This document shows, in pieces, positions 31,239-42,688 of a stretch of 64,000 bases of DNA. The DNA lies in assembly GCF_029873215.1 (NCBI RefSeq), contig NZ_CP123620.1:1488001-1552000 (forward strand), read 5' to 3'. Source of the DNA: Nocardioides sp. BP30. Its GTDB lineage: Bacteria > Actinomycetota > Actinomycetes > Propionibacteriales > Nocardioidaceae. Each line of letters opens with the position of its first letter. Positions within the stretch are counted from its first letter, which is position 1. The translations under genes were made by a program, and so were the position numbers. The notes under the pieces were generated by a model, which did not search any database, was not told the DNA's origin, and saw only the letters and a program-made list of their open reading frames with translations.

Positions 31239-32798
31239 TCAGCCGACGTGCACGCCGCCCTCCGGGCCGTCGGTGGCCAGCTCGGCGTGCTTGACGTTGA
31301 GGAAGATCCACACGATCAGCGAGCCGACCAGCGCCATCGCGGAGCCGACCAGGAACGCGGTGGTGGAACCGTGCGCGAACACCTGGTGGGCGATCGTCGC
31401 GAGGTCGCTCTGCGAGGGCTGGTGACCGCTCGCGGCAGCGTCCTTCACGATCGAGGCGCTGTCGCTGTGCATCACGTGGACGGCGACGGTGGAGAGCACC
31501 GACAGGCCGAGGGCGCCGCCGACCTGCTGCATCGTGTTGAGCACGCCCGAGCCGATGCCGGAGTCCTCGGGACGGAGGTGGTGGACAGCCGTCAGGGTGA
31601 TCGTCACGAAGGTCATGCCCATGCCGATCGACATCACCAGCACGCCGGGCAGGATGTGCGTCAGGTAGCTGGCGTGCACGTCCGTCACCGGGTAGCTGGT
31701 GTCACTGGGGATGCGGGAGAAGATGAACAGGCCCGCGGTGGCCAGCAGGGTCCCGATACCGGCGAGGTAGCGCGGGTCGATCCGGTTGATGAGGTTCGAG
31801 GTGATGGTCGCGGCGAAGATCAGGCCGATGGAGAACGGCAGGAACGCCACGCCGGTGTGCAGCGGGGAGTAGTCGTTGACCTCCTGGATGTACTGCGAGA
31901 GGTAGTAGAACATCGCGAACATCGCGGCGGGGATCAGCATCATCACGATGTAGGAGGCGCTGCGGGTAGCACTCGCGAAGATGCGGAACGGCAGCAGTGG
32001 GTGCGAGACGCGGGTCTCGACGAAGGCGAACAGCCCGAGCAGGGCGATGCCGCCGATGAGGGCGACCAGGGTCCACACGTCACCCCAGCCGTCGCTCGAA
32101 GCGCGGGTCAGGCCGTAGACGATCGCGAGCAGGCCGGCGGTGACCGTCACGCCGCCGGGCACGTCGAGCTCGCCGGTGTGCTTCTCGGACTCGGCGAGCA
32201 GCCGCGGAGCCAGCACCGCTGCGACGAGGCCGATCGGGACGTTGATCAGGAAGGTCAGGCGCCAGCCGTCGATGCCCGGGTGGATGCCGGTGAGCCAGCC
32301 GCCGAGGATCAGGCCGACGGCCGCGCCGACGCCCGACATCGCGGCGTAGACGGCGAAGGCCCGGTTGCGCGCCGGGCCGGCCGGGAAGGTGGTGGTGACC
32401 AGCGCCAGCGCGGACGGGGAGGCCAGCGCGGCGCCGACGCCCTGGACGGCGCGCGAGGCGAGCAGCATGCCCGGGTCCTGCGCGAGACCACCGACGAGCG
32501 AGGCGGCGGCGAAGACGAGCAGGCCGATCATGAAGACGCGGCGGCGACCGTAGAGGTCGCCGAGACGGCCGCCCAGCAGCAGCAGACCGCCGAAGGTCAA
32601 CGAGTAGCCGGTGACGACCCAGGTCAGGCCGCTGGCGGAGAAGTCGAGGTCGCGCTGGATGTAGGGGAGCGCGATGTTGGCGATGGAGGCGTCGAGCACC
32701 ACCATGAGCTGCGCCAAGCAGATGAGCACGAGAGCCCACCCGAGGTGCTTGTGCGGCCCCGTGGTCTTGTCGACGCTCGTGACGTCGGTCGTGGTCAT
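31239..32798 (-). CDS. DHA2-family MFS drug exporter under TetR control
   Basis: This is a 519-residue, 14-TM-type antiporter (EmrB/QacA-like). Motif LDASIANIALPYIQRDL, motif A GGRLGDLYGRRRVFM and motif C-like GLILGGWLTG are visible. The ATG at 32798 lies one base after the stop of the tetR gene (TGACATG), so the two genes form one coupled transcript. It is distinct from the DHA2 protein at 4929-6593. The substrate is not known. Confidence 0.9.
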   Translation of the reverse strand: MTTTDVTSVDKTTGPHKHLGWALVLICLAQLMVVLDASIANIALPYIQRDLDFSASGLTWVVTGYSLTFGGLLLLGGRLGDLYGRRRVFMIGLLVFAAASLVGGLAQDPGMLLASRAVQGVGAALASPSALALVTTTFPAGPARNRAFAVYAAMSGVGAAVGLILGGWLTGIHPGIDGWRLTFLINVPIGLVAAVLAPRLLAESEKHTGELDVPGGVTVTAGLLAIVYGLTRASSDGWGDVWTLVALIGGIALLGLFAFVETRVSHPLLPFRIFASATRSASYIVMMLIPAAMFAMFYYLSQYIQEVNDYSPLHTGVAFLPFSIGLIFAATITSNLINRIDPRYLAGIGTLLATAGLFIFSRIPSDTSYPVTDVHASYLTHILPGVLVMSIGMGMTFVTITLTAVHHLRPEDSGIGSGVLNTMQQVGGALGLSVLSTVAVHVMHSDSASIVKDAAASGHQPSQSDLATIAHQVFAHGSTTAFLVGSAMALVGSLIVWIFLNVKHAELATDGPEGGVHVG

Positions 32799-32799
32799 G

Positions 32800-33417
32800 T
32801 CAGTCCTTGTGGGTCGGGTCGGTCGCGGGCAGGGGGTTGGTTGCCGCAGGCAGGATGATCTGGTCGATCACCCGGTCGATCAGGTCTTCGGTGGCCGGCT
32901 CGCCGAACATGAAGACGCGGTGCAGGACCACGCCCGCGAGGGCGTGGCTGAGGAGCTCGATGTCGAGGCCGGGCCGGAGCTCTCCGCGCTGGCGGGCGCG
33001 CTCCCAGATGGCGTTGCTGGCCTCCAGCTTCGTGCCGATGAAGTGCTCGCGGAACTCGCTGGCGAACTCCTCGTCACGGCCGATCGCCGTGATGACGCTG
33101 CTCATCGTGGAGACCATCACCGGATCGGTCAGGCCGCCCAGCCCGCAGAACGCGGCCTCGAGGTCGCCCTTGAGGGTGCCGGTGTCCGGATACTCGTCCT
33201 GGCCCTTGCTGGCGTGCAGCGCGTCGATGACGAGCTTCGCCTTGGAGGACCAGCGCCGGTAGAGGGTGGCCTTCGACGCCTTCGCCCGAGCGGCGACGGC
33301 ATCCATCGTCAGGCGGTCGTAGCCGACTTCGGCCAAGATCGCGAGAGCCGTCTCCAGGATCTCCTGTTCGCGGTCGCCCTCGATCCGAGGACGATGGAGA
33401 GCACGAGCCAGGTTCAC
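32800..33417 (-). CDS. TetR-family transcriptional repressor
   Basis: This is a 205-residue regulator. The N-terminal helix-turn-helix is DRLTMDAVAARAKASKATLYRRWSSKAKLVIDAL (about residues 34-67); the C-terminal part is a TetR_C ligand/dimer domain. GTG start at 33417 with AAGGAG 9 bp upstream. It precedes and is coupled to the MFS gene. A perfect 29-bp palindrome 25 bp upstream of its start is almost certainly its own operator, so it probably represses itself and the pump until a drug-like ligand binds. Confidence 0.93.
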   Translation of the reverse strand: MNLARALHRPRIEGDREQEILETALAILAEVGYDRLTMDAVAARAKASKATLYRRWSSKAKLVIDALHASKGQDEYPDTGTLKGDLEAAFCGLGGLTDPVMVSTMSSVITAIGRDEEFASEFREHFIGTKLEASNAIWERARQRGELRPGLDIELLSHALAGVVLHRVFMFGEPATEDLIDRVIDQIILPAATNPLPATDPTHKD

Positions 33418-33441
33418 CGGGAGGACTCCTTCTGGTCACGA

Positions 33442-33497
33442 AGATGAAACGAAACGGTTTCGTTTCATCTGGTCAAGATAGTACGGCGTCGTTTCAT
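33442..33497 (-). promoter_or_regulatory. TetR operator (29-bp perfect palindrome) and promoter
   Basis: Arms AGATGAAACGAAAC (33442-33455) and GTTTCGTTTCATCT (33457-33470) are exact reverse complements around G33456. On the minus strand TACTAT (33478-33483) is a good -10 just upstream, so the palindrome covers the start point and early transcript. A third half-site CGTTTCAT lies at 33490-33497, on the far side of the -10. Confidence 0.88.
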
Positions 33498-33566
33498 TCC
33501 CGGCCAACCGCATTTTCTTCCGATCGGTCTAGACCAGTCCTGCCGGGCGATCCTGTCGGTGGGTAG

Positions 33567-35780
<2,214 letters not shown>

Positions 35781-35904
35781 TCACGCCCCCTCGCGGGTCG
35801 ACGCCTCGACACCGATCGAGGCGTTCGCCGTGTCGTCGCCGGAGCGCGGAAATCGTGCTCCCCGCGGCGCGCAGGGGCCGGACCGGGCCGTCGGCTCCCA
35901 CCAC

Positions 35905-35910
35905 TAGGAT
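35905..35910 (+). promoter_or_regulatory. -10 element of leaderless gatCAB promoter
   Basis: TAGGAT ends 7 bp before the gatC ATG at 35918. No ribosome-binding site lies between. The 5' part of the ligA-gatC gap holds no other feature I recognise. Confidence 0.6.
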
Positions 35911-35917
35911 GGGCGCC

Positions 35918-36217
35918 ATGCCTGAACTCTCCCGTGACGAGGTGCGCCACCTGGCCGACCTCGCCCGGATCGACCTGAGCGATGCCGAGCTCGATCACCT
36001 CGCGCCCCAGCTGAACGTGATCCTCGAGTCCGTCGCCTCGATCCAGGGCGTGGCCGGGGACGATGTCGTCCCGACCTCGCACCCGATCCCGATGACCAAC
36101 GTCTTCCGCGACGACGTCGTGGTGCCCGGCCTGACGCCCGCCCAGGCCCTCTCCGGTGCGCCGGAGCGGGAGGACGACAAGTTCTCCGTCCCGCGGATCC
36201 TGGGGGACGAGCAGTGA
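35918..36217 (+). CDS. gatC: Asp-tRNA(Asn)/Glu-tRNA(Gln) amidotransferase subunit C
   Basis: This 99-residue subunit holds GatA and GatB together. It begins [37 protein letters not shown], the family pattern, and ends [11 protein letters not shown]. The ATG at 35918 fits the -10 7 bp upstream; an in-frame ATG at 35909 would lie in the promoter. gatA and gatB follow, giving a complete transamidosome set. Confidence 0.96.
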   Translation: MPELSRDEVRHLADLARIDLSDAELDHLAPQLNVILESVASIQGVAGDDVVPTSHPIPMTNVFRDDVVVPGLTPAQALSGAPEREDDKFSVPRILGDEQ

Positions 36218-36293
36218 GCGGGCGCAGCGAGCGATCCCTTCAGCACAGCACCATGCGTGCCTCGTCGGCGCGCGGAGCGAAGCGAGGACGTCG

Positions 36294-37802
36294 ATGAGCT
36301 GGATCCACCGCACCGCTGCCGAGCAGGCGGCCGCGCTGGCCGCCGGCGAGGTCACCAGCGTCGAGCTGACCCAGGCCCACCTCGACCAGATCGCCGCCGT
36401 CGACGGTGGCGAGGGTGTGCACGCCTTCCTGCACGTCGACGCCGAGGGTGCGCTGGAGCAGGCGAGGGAGTCCGACGAGCGGCGTGCCGCGGGTGCGCCG
36501 CTGCACGAGCTCGACGGCGTCCCGATCGCTGTCAAGGACGTGCTGGCCACCGTCGGCCAGCCGACCACCTGCGGCTCGCGGATGCTCCAGGGCTGGGTCC
36601 CGCCCTACGACGCGACGGTCGTCACCAAGCTCAGGACCGCCGGCCTGCCGATCCTGGGCAAGACGAACATGGACGAGTTCGCGATGGGCTCCTCCACCGA
36701 GAACAGCGCCTACGGACCGACCCGCAACCCGTGGGACCACACCCGCATCCCGGGCGGCTCCGGCGGCGGCTCGGCGGCGGCCGTGGCGGCGTTCGAGGCG
36801 CCGCTCGCGCTCGGGACCGACACCGGAGGGTCGATCCGTCAGCCGGGTGCGATGACCGGCACGGTCGGCGTGAAGCCGACGTACGGGAGCGTGAGCCGCT
36901 ACGGGCTGGTAGCGCTGGCCAACAGCCTGGACCAGGTCGGCCCTGTCACCCGGACCGTGCTCGACTCGGCGCTGCTGCAGGAGCTGATCGGGGGCCACGA
37001 CCCCCGTGACTCCACCTCGGTGCCCACGCCGGTCACCGGACTGGTGGAGGCCGCCCGGCGCGGCGCGGGCAGGGACCTCGCCGGCGTCACCGTCGGCGTG
37101 GTCAAGGAGCTGGCCGGCGACGCCTGGCAGGCGGGCGTGATGCAGCGCTTCGAGGAGTCGGTCGCGCTGCTGAAGGAGATGGGCGCCGAGGTCGTCGAGG
37201 TCTCGCTGCCCAGCTTCGTGCACGCCATGGCCGCCTACTACCTGATCCTGCCGGCCGAGTGCTCCTCCAACCTCGCCAAGTTCGACGCGATGCGCTACGG
37301 CGTCCGGGTCACGCCCGAGGGCTCGCCCTCGGCCGAGGAGGTCATGAAGGTCTCCCGCGACGCGGGCTTCGGCGACGAGGTCAAGCGCCGCATCATGATC
37401 GGCACCTATGCGCTCTCCAGCGGCTACTACGACGCCTACTACGGCCAGGCCCAGAAGATCCGCACGCTGATCATCGAGGACTTCACCAGGGCCTTCGAGC
37501 AGGTCGACGTGCTGGTCTCCCCGACGGCGCCGTCCACCGCCTTCCCGATCGGGGAGAAGGTCGACGACCCGCTCTCGATGTACCTGCAGGACCTCGCCAC
37601 CATTCCGGCCAACCTGGCCGGAGTTCCGGGCATCTCGCTGCCCTCGGGCCTCGCGCCCGAGGACGGGCTGCCGACCGGCGTCCAGTTCCTGGCACCGGTG
37701 CTCGAGGACGCCCGCCTCTACCGGGTCGGTGCGGCGCTCGAGGCGGCTCTGTTCGAGCAGTGGGGCGGCCCGATCGTGCCGCCGGCGTACAAGGAGGACT
37801 GA
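36294..37802 (+). CDS. gatA: Asp-tRNA(Asn)/Glu-tRNA(Gln) amidotransferase subunit A
   Basis: This is a 502-residue amidase that supplies ammonia from glutamine. The Ser-Ser-Lys triad is K81 ([10 protein letters not shown]), S156 ([11 protein letters not shown]) and S180 ([12 protein letters not shown]), in register with known GatA enzymes. The start ATG at 36294 gives [11 protein letters not shown]; the frame upstream overlaps the gatC tail and is not used. The 76-bp gatC-gatA gap contains no gene. It is followed after 3 bases by gatB. Confidence 0.96.
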   Translation: MSWIHRTAAEQAAALAAGEVTSVELTQAHLDQIAAVDGGEGVHAFLHVDAEGALEQARESDERRAAGAPLHELDGVPIAVKDVLATVGQPTTCGSRMLQGWVPPYDATVVTKLRTAGLPILGKTNMDEFAMGSSTENSAYGPTRNPWDHTRIPGGSGGGSAAAVAAFEAPLALGTDTGGSIRQPGAMTGTVGVKPTYGSVSRYGLVALANSLDQVGPVTRTVLDSALLQELIGGHDPRDSTSVPTPVTGLVEAARRGAGRDLAGVTVGVVKELAGDAWQAGVMQRFEESVALLKEMGAEVVEVSLPSFVHAMAAYYLILPAECSSNLAKFDAMRYGVRVTPEGSPSAEEVMKVSRDAGFGDEVKRRIMIGTYALSSGYYDAYYGQAQKIRTLIIEDFTRAFEQVDVLVSPTAPSTAFPIGEKVDDPLSMYLQDLATIPANLAGVPGISLPSGLAPEDGLPTGVQFLAPVLEDARLYRVGAALEAALFEQWGGPIVPPAYKED

Positions 37803-37805
37803 GCG

Positions 37806-39308
37806 ATGACCCAGACGCTGCCCGACCTGGTCGACTTCGACGAGGTGCTGGAGAAGTTCGACCCCGCGATGGGCCTCGAGGTCCACGTCGAGCTGAACAC
37901 GAACACCAAGATGTTCTGCGGCTGCCCGACCACCTTCGGCGCGGCCCCCAACACCCAGGTGTGCCCGACCTGCCTGGGCCTGCCCGGCGCGATGCCGGTG
38001 GTCAACGCCAAGGCGGTCGAGTCGGCGATGCGGATCGGTCTCGCGCTCAACTGCGAGATCGCGCAGTGGTGCCGCTTCGCGCGCAAGAACTACTTCTACC
38101 CCGACATGCCGAAGAACTTCCAGACCTCGCAGTACGACGAGCCGATCGCCTTCGACGGCTACCTCGACGTGGAGGTGGAGGGCCAGACCTACCGCATCGA
38201 CATCGAGCGTGCGCACATGGAGGAGGACACCGGCAAGGCGACCCACGTGGGCGGCGCGACCGGGCGCATCCACGGCGCGGACCACTCGCTGATCGACTAC
38301 AACCGCGCCGGCATCCCGCTCATCGAGATCGTCACCCGGCCGATCCTGGGCACCGGCGAGAAGGCGCCGCTGGTCGCCCGGGCCTACGTGAGCGCCCTGC
38401 GCGACCTGATCAAGGCGCTGGGCGTCTCCGACGTACGGATGGACCAGGGGTCGATGCGCTGCGACGTCAACCTGTCGCTGGCGCCGAAGGGCTCGGGGAC
38501 GCTCGGCACCCGCTCGGAGACCAAGAACGTCAACTCCCTGCGCTCGGTGGAGCGCGCGGTGCGCTACGAGATGTCGCGGCACGCCGCTGTGCTGCTCGGT
38601 GGCGGGTCGGTGTTGCAGGAGACCCGGCACTTCCACGAGGACGACGGCAGCACGTCGCCGGGCCGGGAGAAGTCGGACGCGGAGGACTACCGCTACTTCC
38701 CCGAGCCGGACCTGGTCCCGGTGGCGCCGGCGCGCGAGTGGGTCGAGGAGCTCCGGACCACGCTGCCCGAGCCACCCTCCGAGCGCCGCGCGCGCCTGCA
38801 GGCGGCCTGGGGCTACACGGACCTGGAGATGCGCGACGTCATCAACGCCGACGCGATCGAGCTCATCGAGGAGACCGTCGCCGCGGGTGCCGCCCCGCAG
38901 GCGGCCCGCAAGTGGTGGCTCTCGGAGATCTCCCGGCGGGCCAACGAGGCAGGCGTCGACCTCGGCTCCGCCGGAGTGACGCCGGCGCAGGTCGCCGAGG
39001 TGCAGCAGCTGATCGAGGGGGGCACCCTCAACGACAAGCTCGCCCGGCAGGTGTTCGACGGTCTCTTCGCTGGGGAGGGGACGCCCGCCCAGATCATCGA
39101 GAAGCGCGGCCTCGCGCTCGTCTCCGACGACGGCCCGCTGCTGACCGCCATCGAGGAGGCTCTCGCCGCCCAGCCGGACATCGCGGACAAGATCCGGGGA
39201 GGCAACCACAAGGCCGCCGGTGCCATCGTCGGCGCGGTGATGAAGGCCACCCGCGGCCAGGCCGACGCCGCCCGCGTGCAGCAGCTGATCATCGAGAAGC
39301 TGGCCTGA
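37806..39308 (+). CDS. gatB: Asp-tRNA(Asn)/Glu-tRNA(Gln) amidotransferase subunit B
   Basis: This 500-residue tRNA-binding and phosphorylating subunit begins with the family signature [18 protein letters not shown]...[19 protein letters not shown] (with the Cys pairs seen in many GatB zinc sites). It has [16 protein letters not shown] and [15 protein letters not shown], and a C-terminal YqeY-like domain. TGA-gcg-ATG spacing to gatA implies coupling. The repeat element starts 14 bp after its stop and may serve as its terminator. Confidence 0.97.
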   Translation: MTQTLPDLVDFDEVLEKFDPAMGLEVHVELNTNTKMFCGCPTTFGAAPNTQVCPTCLGLPGAMPVVNAKAVESAMRIGLALNCEIAQWCRFARKNYFYPDMPKNFQTSQYDEPIAFDGYLDVEVEGQTYRIDIERAHMEEDTGKATHVGGATGRIHGADHSLIDYNRAGIPLIEIVTRPILGTGEKAPLVARAYVSALRDLIKALGVSDVRMDQGSMRCDVNLSLAPKGSGTLGTRSETKNVNSLRSVERAVRYEMSRHAAVLLGGGSVLQETRHFHEDDGSTSPGREKSDAEDYRYFPEPDLVPVAPAREWVEELRTTLPEPPSERRARLQAAWGYTDLEMRDVINADAIELIEETVAAGAAPQAARKWWLSEISRRANEAGVDLGSAGVTPAQVAEVQQLIEGGTLNDKLARQVFDGLFAGEGTPAQIIEKRGLALVSDDGPLLTAIEEALAAQPDIADKIRGGNHKAAGAIVGAVMKATRGQADAARVQQLIIEKLA

Positions 39309-39321
39309 CCGCCGGCTGATC

Positions 39322-39397
39322 GCATGTAACGCGGTGTCCGGTCGTCTCTTGCGGTGCTGCAGCACCGCCGAGGAGCGACGTACACCGCGTTACATGC
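39322..39397. repeat. Dispersed inverted-repeat element, copy 2
   Basis: Outer arms GCATGTAACGCGGTGT (39322-39337) and the exact complement (39382-39397) surround an 18-bp perfect inner palindrome GCGGTGCTG-CAGCACCGC (39351-39368). Total length is 76 nt, against 76 nt for copy 1 at 10931-11006. The conserved parts are the outer core and the inner GCGGTG/CACCGC stem; the connecting segments differ. It lies between gatB and the cobalamin riboswitch. Confidence 0.85.
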
Positions 39398-39414
39398 TTG
39401 GTCCTGTCCCGGGT

Positions 39415-39620
39415 TAGGCTTCGACTGCTAACAACCAACACGCTCGTGTCGGGGGAAGCCGGTGAGACTCCGGCGCTGACCCGCAACCGTGACCCTGAGA
39501 CTCGACAGGCCGCCCAGGGAAGTCGGAGCACCCGCCGCGAAGCGTCTTGACCACATCGCTGTCGAGGTACGCAGCGGGTCGGTTCCTTCCGGTCCACCCG
39601 TTGCCAGCAGCGGGAAGGAC
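39415..39620 (+). promoter_or_regulatory. Cobalamin (AdoCbl) riboswitch with RBS-masking expression platform
   Basis: TAGGCT (39415-39420) is a likely -10. The aptamer core contains the B12-box-type sequence GAAGCCGGTGAGACTCCGGC (39455-39474), followed by GCTGACCCGCAACCGTGA (39475-39492); the second conserved block GGGAAGTCGGAGCACCCGCC (39517-39536) is more degenerate. Downstream, TCCTTCC (39584-39590) is exactly complementary to GGAAGGA (39613-39619), the ribosome-binding site of the next gene. This suggests B12 binding blocks translation by masking that site. Edges of the aptamer are approximate. Confidence 0.9.
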
Positions 39621-39626
39621 ACCACC

Positions 39627-40706
39627 ATGCGCAAGCTCCTCCAGTCCGCAGCCGTCGCGTCGGCAGGTCTGCTCATCGTCAGCACCGGCGCGGCGAACGC
39701 CGCCCCCGCACCCACGACGGCCGCGGGCACCTGGCTCAAGCACCAGTTCACCGGCGGGGTCGTCCACAACACGGCGTACGACGTCGACGACTACGGCCTG
39801 ACCGCCGACACAGCGCTCGCCCTCAAGCAGCTCGGCGCGAGCAAGGCGAAGCTCAAGACCACCCGCAAGGCCCTCGCTGCCCACGTGAACGACTGGGTCC
39901 GCGGCGGCACGACGAGCGACCTGTACGCCGGGTCCGTCGCGAAGGCAGCGGTCACCGCCGATGCGCTCGGGGCGAACCCCAAGAAGTTCGGCGGCGACAA
40001 CCTGGTCAAGCTGCTGAAGAGCACTGTCTCGACCTCGGGCGCCACCAAGGGCCGGATCCGGGACACCTCGGCGTACGGCGACTACGCCAACACGCTGGGT
40101 CAGGCCCTGGCCGCGCAGGCTCTGTCGACCGACGCGCCGACCAAGGCCAAGCCGGTGGTCACCTACCTGCTCAAGCAGCAGTGCTCCTCGGGCTACTTCC
40201 GGCTCTACTTCGCCGACCCGTCCGCCCCGCAGACCTGTGACGCGGGCGACCCCAAGACCACCAGCGTGCCCGACCCGGACGCCACCTCCGCGGCCCTGCT
40301 GAGCCTCGAGGCGCTGCCCCACCAGACGGCGAAGGTCAAGAAGGCGGAGAGGAAGGCCGCGCGCTGGCTGCGCAAGCAGCAGGCCGGGAACGGCTCGTTC
40401 ATCGGCGGTACGACCACCGCGACGCCGAACGCCAACAGCACCGGGCTGGCGGCCTCCGCGCTCGCCGCCGCGGGTGATTGCCGCCAGGCGCGCAAGGCCG
40501 CCACGTGGGTCGCCAAGCTGCAGGTGAGCAAGAAGCGGGCGAAGGGTGCGCTCAGCTCGGCGTCGGGCGCGATCGCCTACGACAAGGCGGCGCTGTCCGC
40601 CGCCACCACGGCCGGCATCACCAGCGACACCCAGGACCAGTGGCGCCGCGCCACGACGCAGGCGGCGCCCGCGCTGAGGTACCTCGACTCCGGCAGCTGC
40701 GCCTGA
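39627..40706 (+). CDS. Secreted alpha-toroid (prenyltransferase-like) protein, putative B12-binding half
   Basis: This is a 359-residue exported protein with a Sec signal peptide (residues 1-24, cleavage after GAANA). The mature part has repeated helical-barrel motifs such as TWLKHQF, YLLKQQCSSGYF and WLRKQQAGNGSF, the (W/Y)LxxQQxxxGxF pattern of alpha/alpha toroids shared by squalene cyclases and by the N-terminal domain of intrinsic factor/transcobalamin. No cyclase DxDD motif is evident. Lys-rich loops are common. It sits directly behind a B12 riboswitch and before an ECF transporter, so corrinoid binding is the leading idea (inferred). One base separates it from the next gene. Confidence 0.75.
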   Translation: MRKLLQSAAVASAGLLIVSTGAANAAPAPTTAAGTWLKHQFTGGVVHNTAYDVDDYGLTADTALALKQLGASKAKLKTTRKALAAHVNDWVRGGTTSDLYAGSVAKAAVTADALGANPKKFGGDNLVKLLKSTVSTSGATKGRIRDTSAYGDYANTLGQALAAQALSTDAPTKAKPVVTYLLKQQCSSGYFRLYFADPSAPQTCDAGDPKTTSVPDPDATSAALLSLEALPHQTAKVKKAERKAARWLRKQQAGNGSFIGGTTTATPNANSTGLAASALAAAGDCRQARKAATWVAKLQVSKKRAKGALSSASGAIAYDKAALSAATTAGITSDTQDQWRRATTQAAPALRYLDSGSCA

Positions 40707-40707
40707 C

Positions 40708-41607
40708 GTGCAGTCCCTGCGATCCCTTCTCGCTGCGGCCGCCCTCGTGCTGGGGGCGGCCGCGCCGTTGACCCTCGCGCCGTCGTCCGCCTCGGCCGCC
40801 GGTGGTTGCGGCGCGCAGTCGGTCGCCGTCGTCGTCGACTTCGGCGCGCTCGGCGGTGGGGTCTCGCAGCGCTGTGTGAGCGGAGGCGGCACGGCCGCGG
40901 CCCTCTTCGTCGCCGCCGGCCATGCGCTGACCCGGGTGCAGACCCAGCCGGGCGCCGTGTGCAGCGTGGACCGGAAGCCGGCCGGACCCTGTGCGCAGAT
41001 GCCGCCGGCGAACAGTTACTGGGGTCTCTTCTGGACCGACGGCTCCTCCTCCCACTGGTCCTACGCCAGCTCCGGCGTCGACGGGCTCAGCGTGCGCGCG
41101 GGCGGATCGCTCGCGTTCGCCTGGCAGAGCAGCGCGGGCACCCGGTCACCGGGCATCGCGCCGGCGGTGACGCGCACGGCCACCTCGCCCAGCCCGTCCG
41201 TGAAGGCGTCGGCGAAGGCGCACACCACGCGCGGCTCGAAGGCCTCGAGCGGCTCGAAGGCCTCGGGCAGCACCGGGGCCGCCAGTCCGGCGACCACCCC
41301 GTCCGCGCCGGCCACCGCATCGTCCTCGCCGGAGGGCCGGCGTGCCTCCGCGCGCGCGTCGGCGCGCGCCGCGACCCCCTCCGCCGCTCCCGCCACCGCG
41401 AGCACCGGACCCGCGAGCACCGGACCCGCGAGCACCATCGACGTGACCGCCTCACCGACCGCCGCGGCGGCGCACTCGACCACCTCGGCGCCTGTCGCCT
41501 CCGACCCGGACGGCGGCCTGCCCGGTTGGATCGCCCCCGCTGTGGTCGCCGCCGTCCTCGCCGCCGGGGGCGGCATCGCGGTGGCGCGCCGACACGCTCG
41601 CGGATAG
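40708..41607 (+). CDS. Secreted, C-terminally anchored DUF4430-like protein (SCO2322-like)
   Basis: This 299-residue protein starts with GTG one base after the previous stop (TGACGTG). It has a signal peptide (1-31) and a beta domain (about 32-145) with YWGLFWTDGSSSHWSYASSGVDGLSVRAGGSLAFAW, resembling DUF4430, the C-terminal domain of transcobalamins. A Ser/Ala/Thr/Pro linker of about 120 residues includes tandem ASTGP. A C-terminal TM segment (WIAPAVVAAVLAAGGGIAVA) ends in RRHARG. The layout suits a tethered surface receptor domain. From memory it resembles SCO2322-type proteins next to ECF genes in Streptomyces. Substrate binding is inferred. Confidence 0.72.
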   Translation: MQSLRSLLAAAALVLGAAAPLTLAPSSASAAGGCGAQSVAVVVDFGALGGGVSQRCVSGGGTAAALFVAAGHALTRVQTQPGAVCSVDRKPAGPCAQMPPANSYWGLFWTDGSSSHWSYASSGVDGLSVRAGGSLAFAWQSSAGTRSPGIAPAVTRTATSPSPSVKASAKAHTTRGSKASSGSKASGSTGAASPATTPSAPATASSSPEGRRASARASARAATPSAAPATASTGPASTGPASTIDVTASPTAAAAHSTTSAPVASDPDGGLPGWIAPAVVAAVLAAGGGIAVARRHARG

Positions 41608-41626
41608 CCGCACGGCACCCGAGACG

Positions 41627-42688
41627 ATGCGACGCGACCTGCACCCGCTGGCGTGGTGGGCCTGGGCGATCGGGCTGGCGGCGTACGCCTCCTTCCTGAC
41701 CAACCCCTGGCTGCTCCTGCTGGTCATCGCCGTCGCCGGCCTGGTCGTGGCCGCACGACGCGGCCACCAGCCCTGGGGCAGGTCCTTCCGGCTCTACCTC
41801 GGCATGGGTGCCGCGATCGTCCTCGTCCGGGTGCTGTTCCGGATCCTGCTCGGGGGCACCGCCGGCCATGTGCTGATCCACCTGCCCGAGATCCCCCTGC
41901 CCGGGTGGGTGCTCGGCATCCGGCTGCTGGGTCCGCTGACCCGTGAGGCGCTCCTCGCGGGCCTCTACGACGGCCTGCGACTGGCAGCGATCGTGATCGC
42001 CGTGGGCGCGGCCAACTCCCTGGCCAATCCCAAGCGGCTGCTGCGCTCGGTTCCGCCGGCCCTCTACGAGATCGGGACGGCGCTGGTGGTCGCCGTCACC
42101 ATCCTTCCCCAGCTCGCCGACAGCGTGCAGCGCGTGCGGCGGGCCCAGCAGCTCCGCGCCGGCGACACGCGGCGGGTCGGTCGGCTGCGCCGCTTCCTGG
42201 TGCCGGTCCTCGAGGACGCCCTGGAGCGGTCGCTGGCCCTGGCCGCCGGCATGGACACGCGTGGCTACGGCCGGTCGGGTGGTGCCAGCCTCGCCCAGCG
42301 CAGGGTCACCGGGACGCTGATGCTGCTCGCGCTCCTCGGACTGTGTGCGGGCACCTTCGCGGTGCTGGACGAGACGGCGCCGCGCTGGCTCGCCACCCCG
42401 ATGGTCGTCGCGGGGCTGGCGCTGGCGGTCCTCGCGCTCGTCGTCGCGGGTCGCCGTGTCGAGCGCAGCGTCTACCGCCCGGACCCGTGGCGCCGGGCCG
42501 AGACGCTCGTCGCGCTGACCGGCCTGGCCGTCGGCCTCGCCGGCTGGTGGGTCAGCCGGCACCAGCTCGCCGTCGCCCATCCGGATCTCTCCGTCGGACC
42601 GCAGGTCAGCCTGATCGCGCTGCTCGGCGCCCTGGTGGGGCTGCTCCCGGCGGTCGCCACCCCCGAGCCCGCGGCGGCCACCGCATGA
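41627..42688 (+). CDS. ECF transporter transmembrane (T) component, CbiQ family
   Basis: This 353-residue polytopic protein couples the ATPases to the substrate-binding S component. The two coupling-helix motifs are recognisable: RRAQQLRAGD and MDTRGYG (Ala-Arg-Gly type). Extra C-terminal membrane segments make it longer than the roughly 260-residue minimum. The ATG at 41627 lies 19 bases after the previous stop; its own stop overlaps the ATPase gene (ATGA at 42685). Confidence 0.88.
   Translation: MRRDLHPLAWWAWAIGLAAYASFLTNPWLLLLVIAVAGLVVAARRGHQPWGRSFRLYLGMGAAIVLVRVLFRILLGGTAGHVLIHLPEIPLPGWVLGIRLLGPLTREALLAGLYDGLRLAAIVIAVGAANSLANPKRLLRSVPPALYEIGTALVVAVTILPQLADSVQRVRRAQQLRAGDTRRVGRLRRFLVPVLEDALERSLALAAGMDTRGYGRSGGASLAQRRVTGTLMLLALLGLCAGTFAVLDETAPRWLATPMVVAGLALAVLALVVAGRRVERSVYRPDPWRRAETLVALTGLAVGLAGWWVSRHQLAVAHPDLSVGPQVSLIALLGALVGLLPAVATPEPAAATA

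Noticed and set aside
36240..39365. A 1041-codon minus-strand open frame opposite gatA and gatB
   Set aside because: Antisense shadow of two universally conserved genes; no domain-like sequence.
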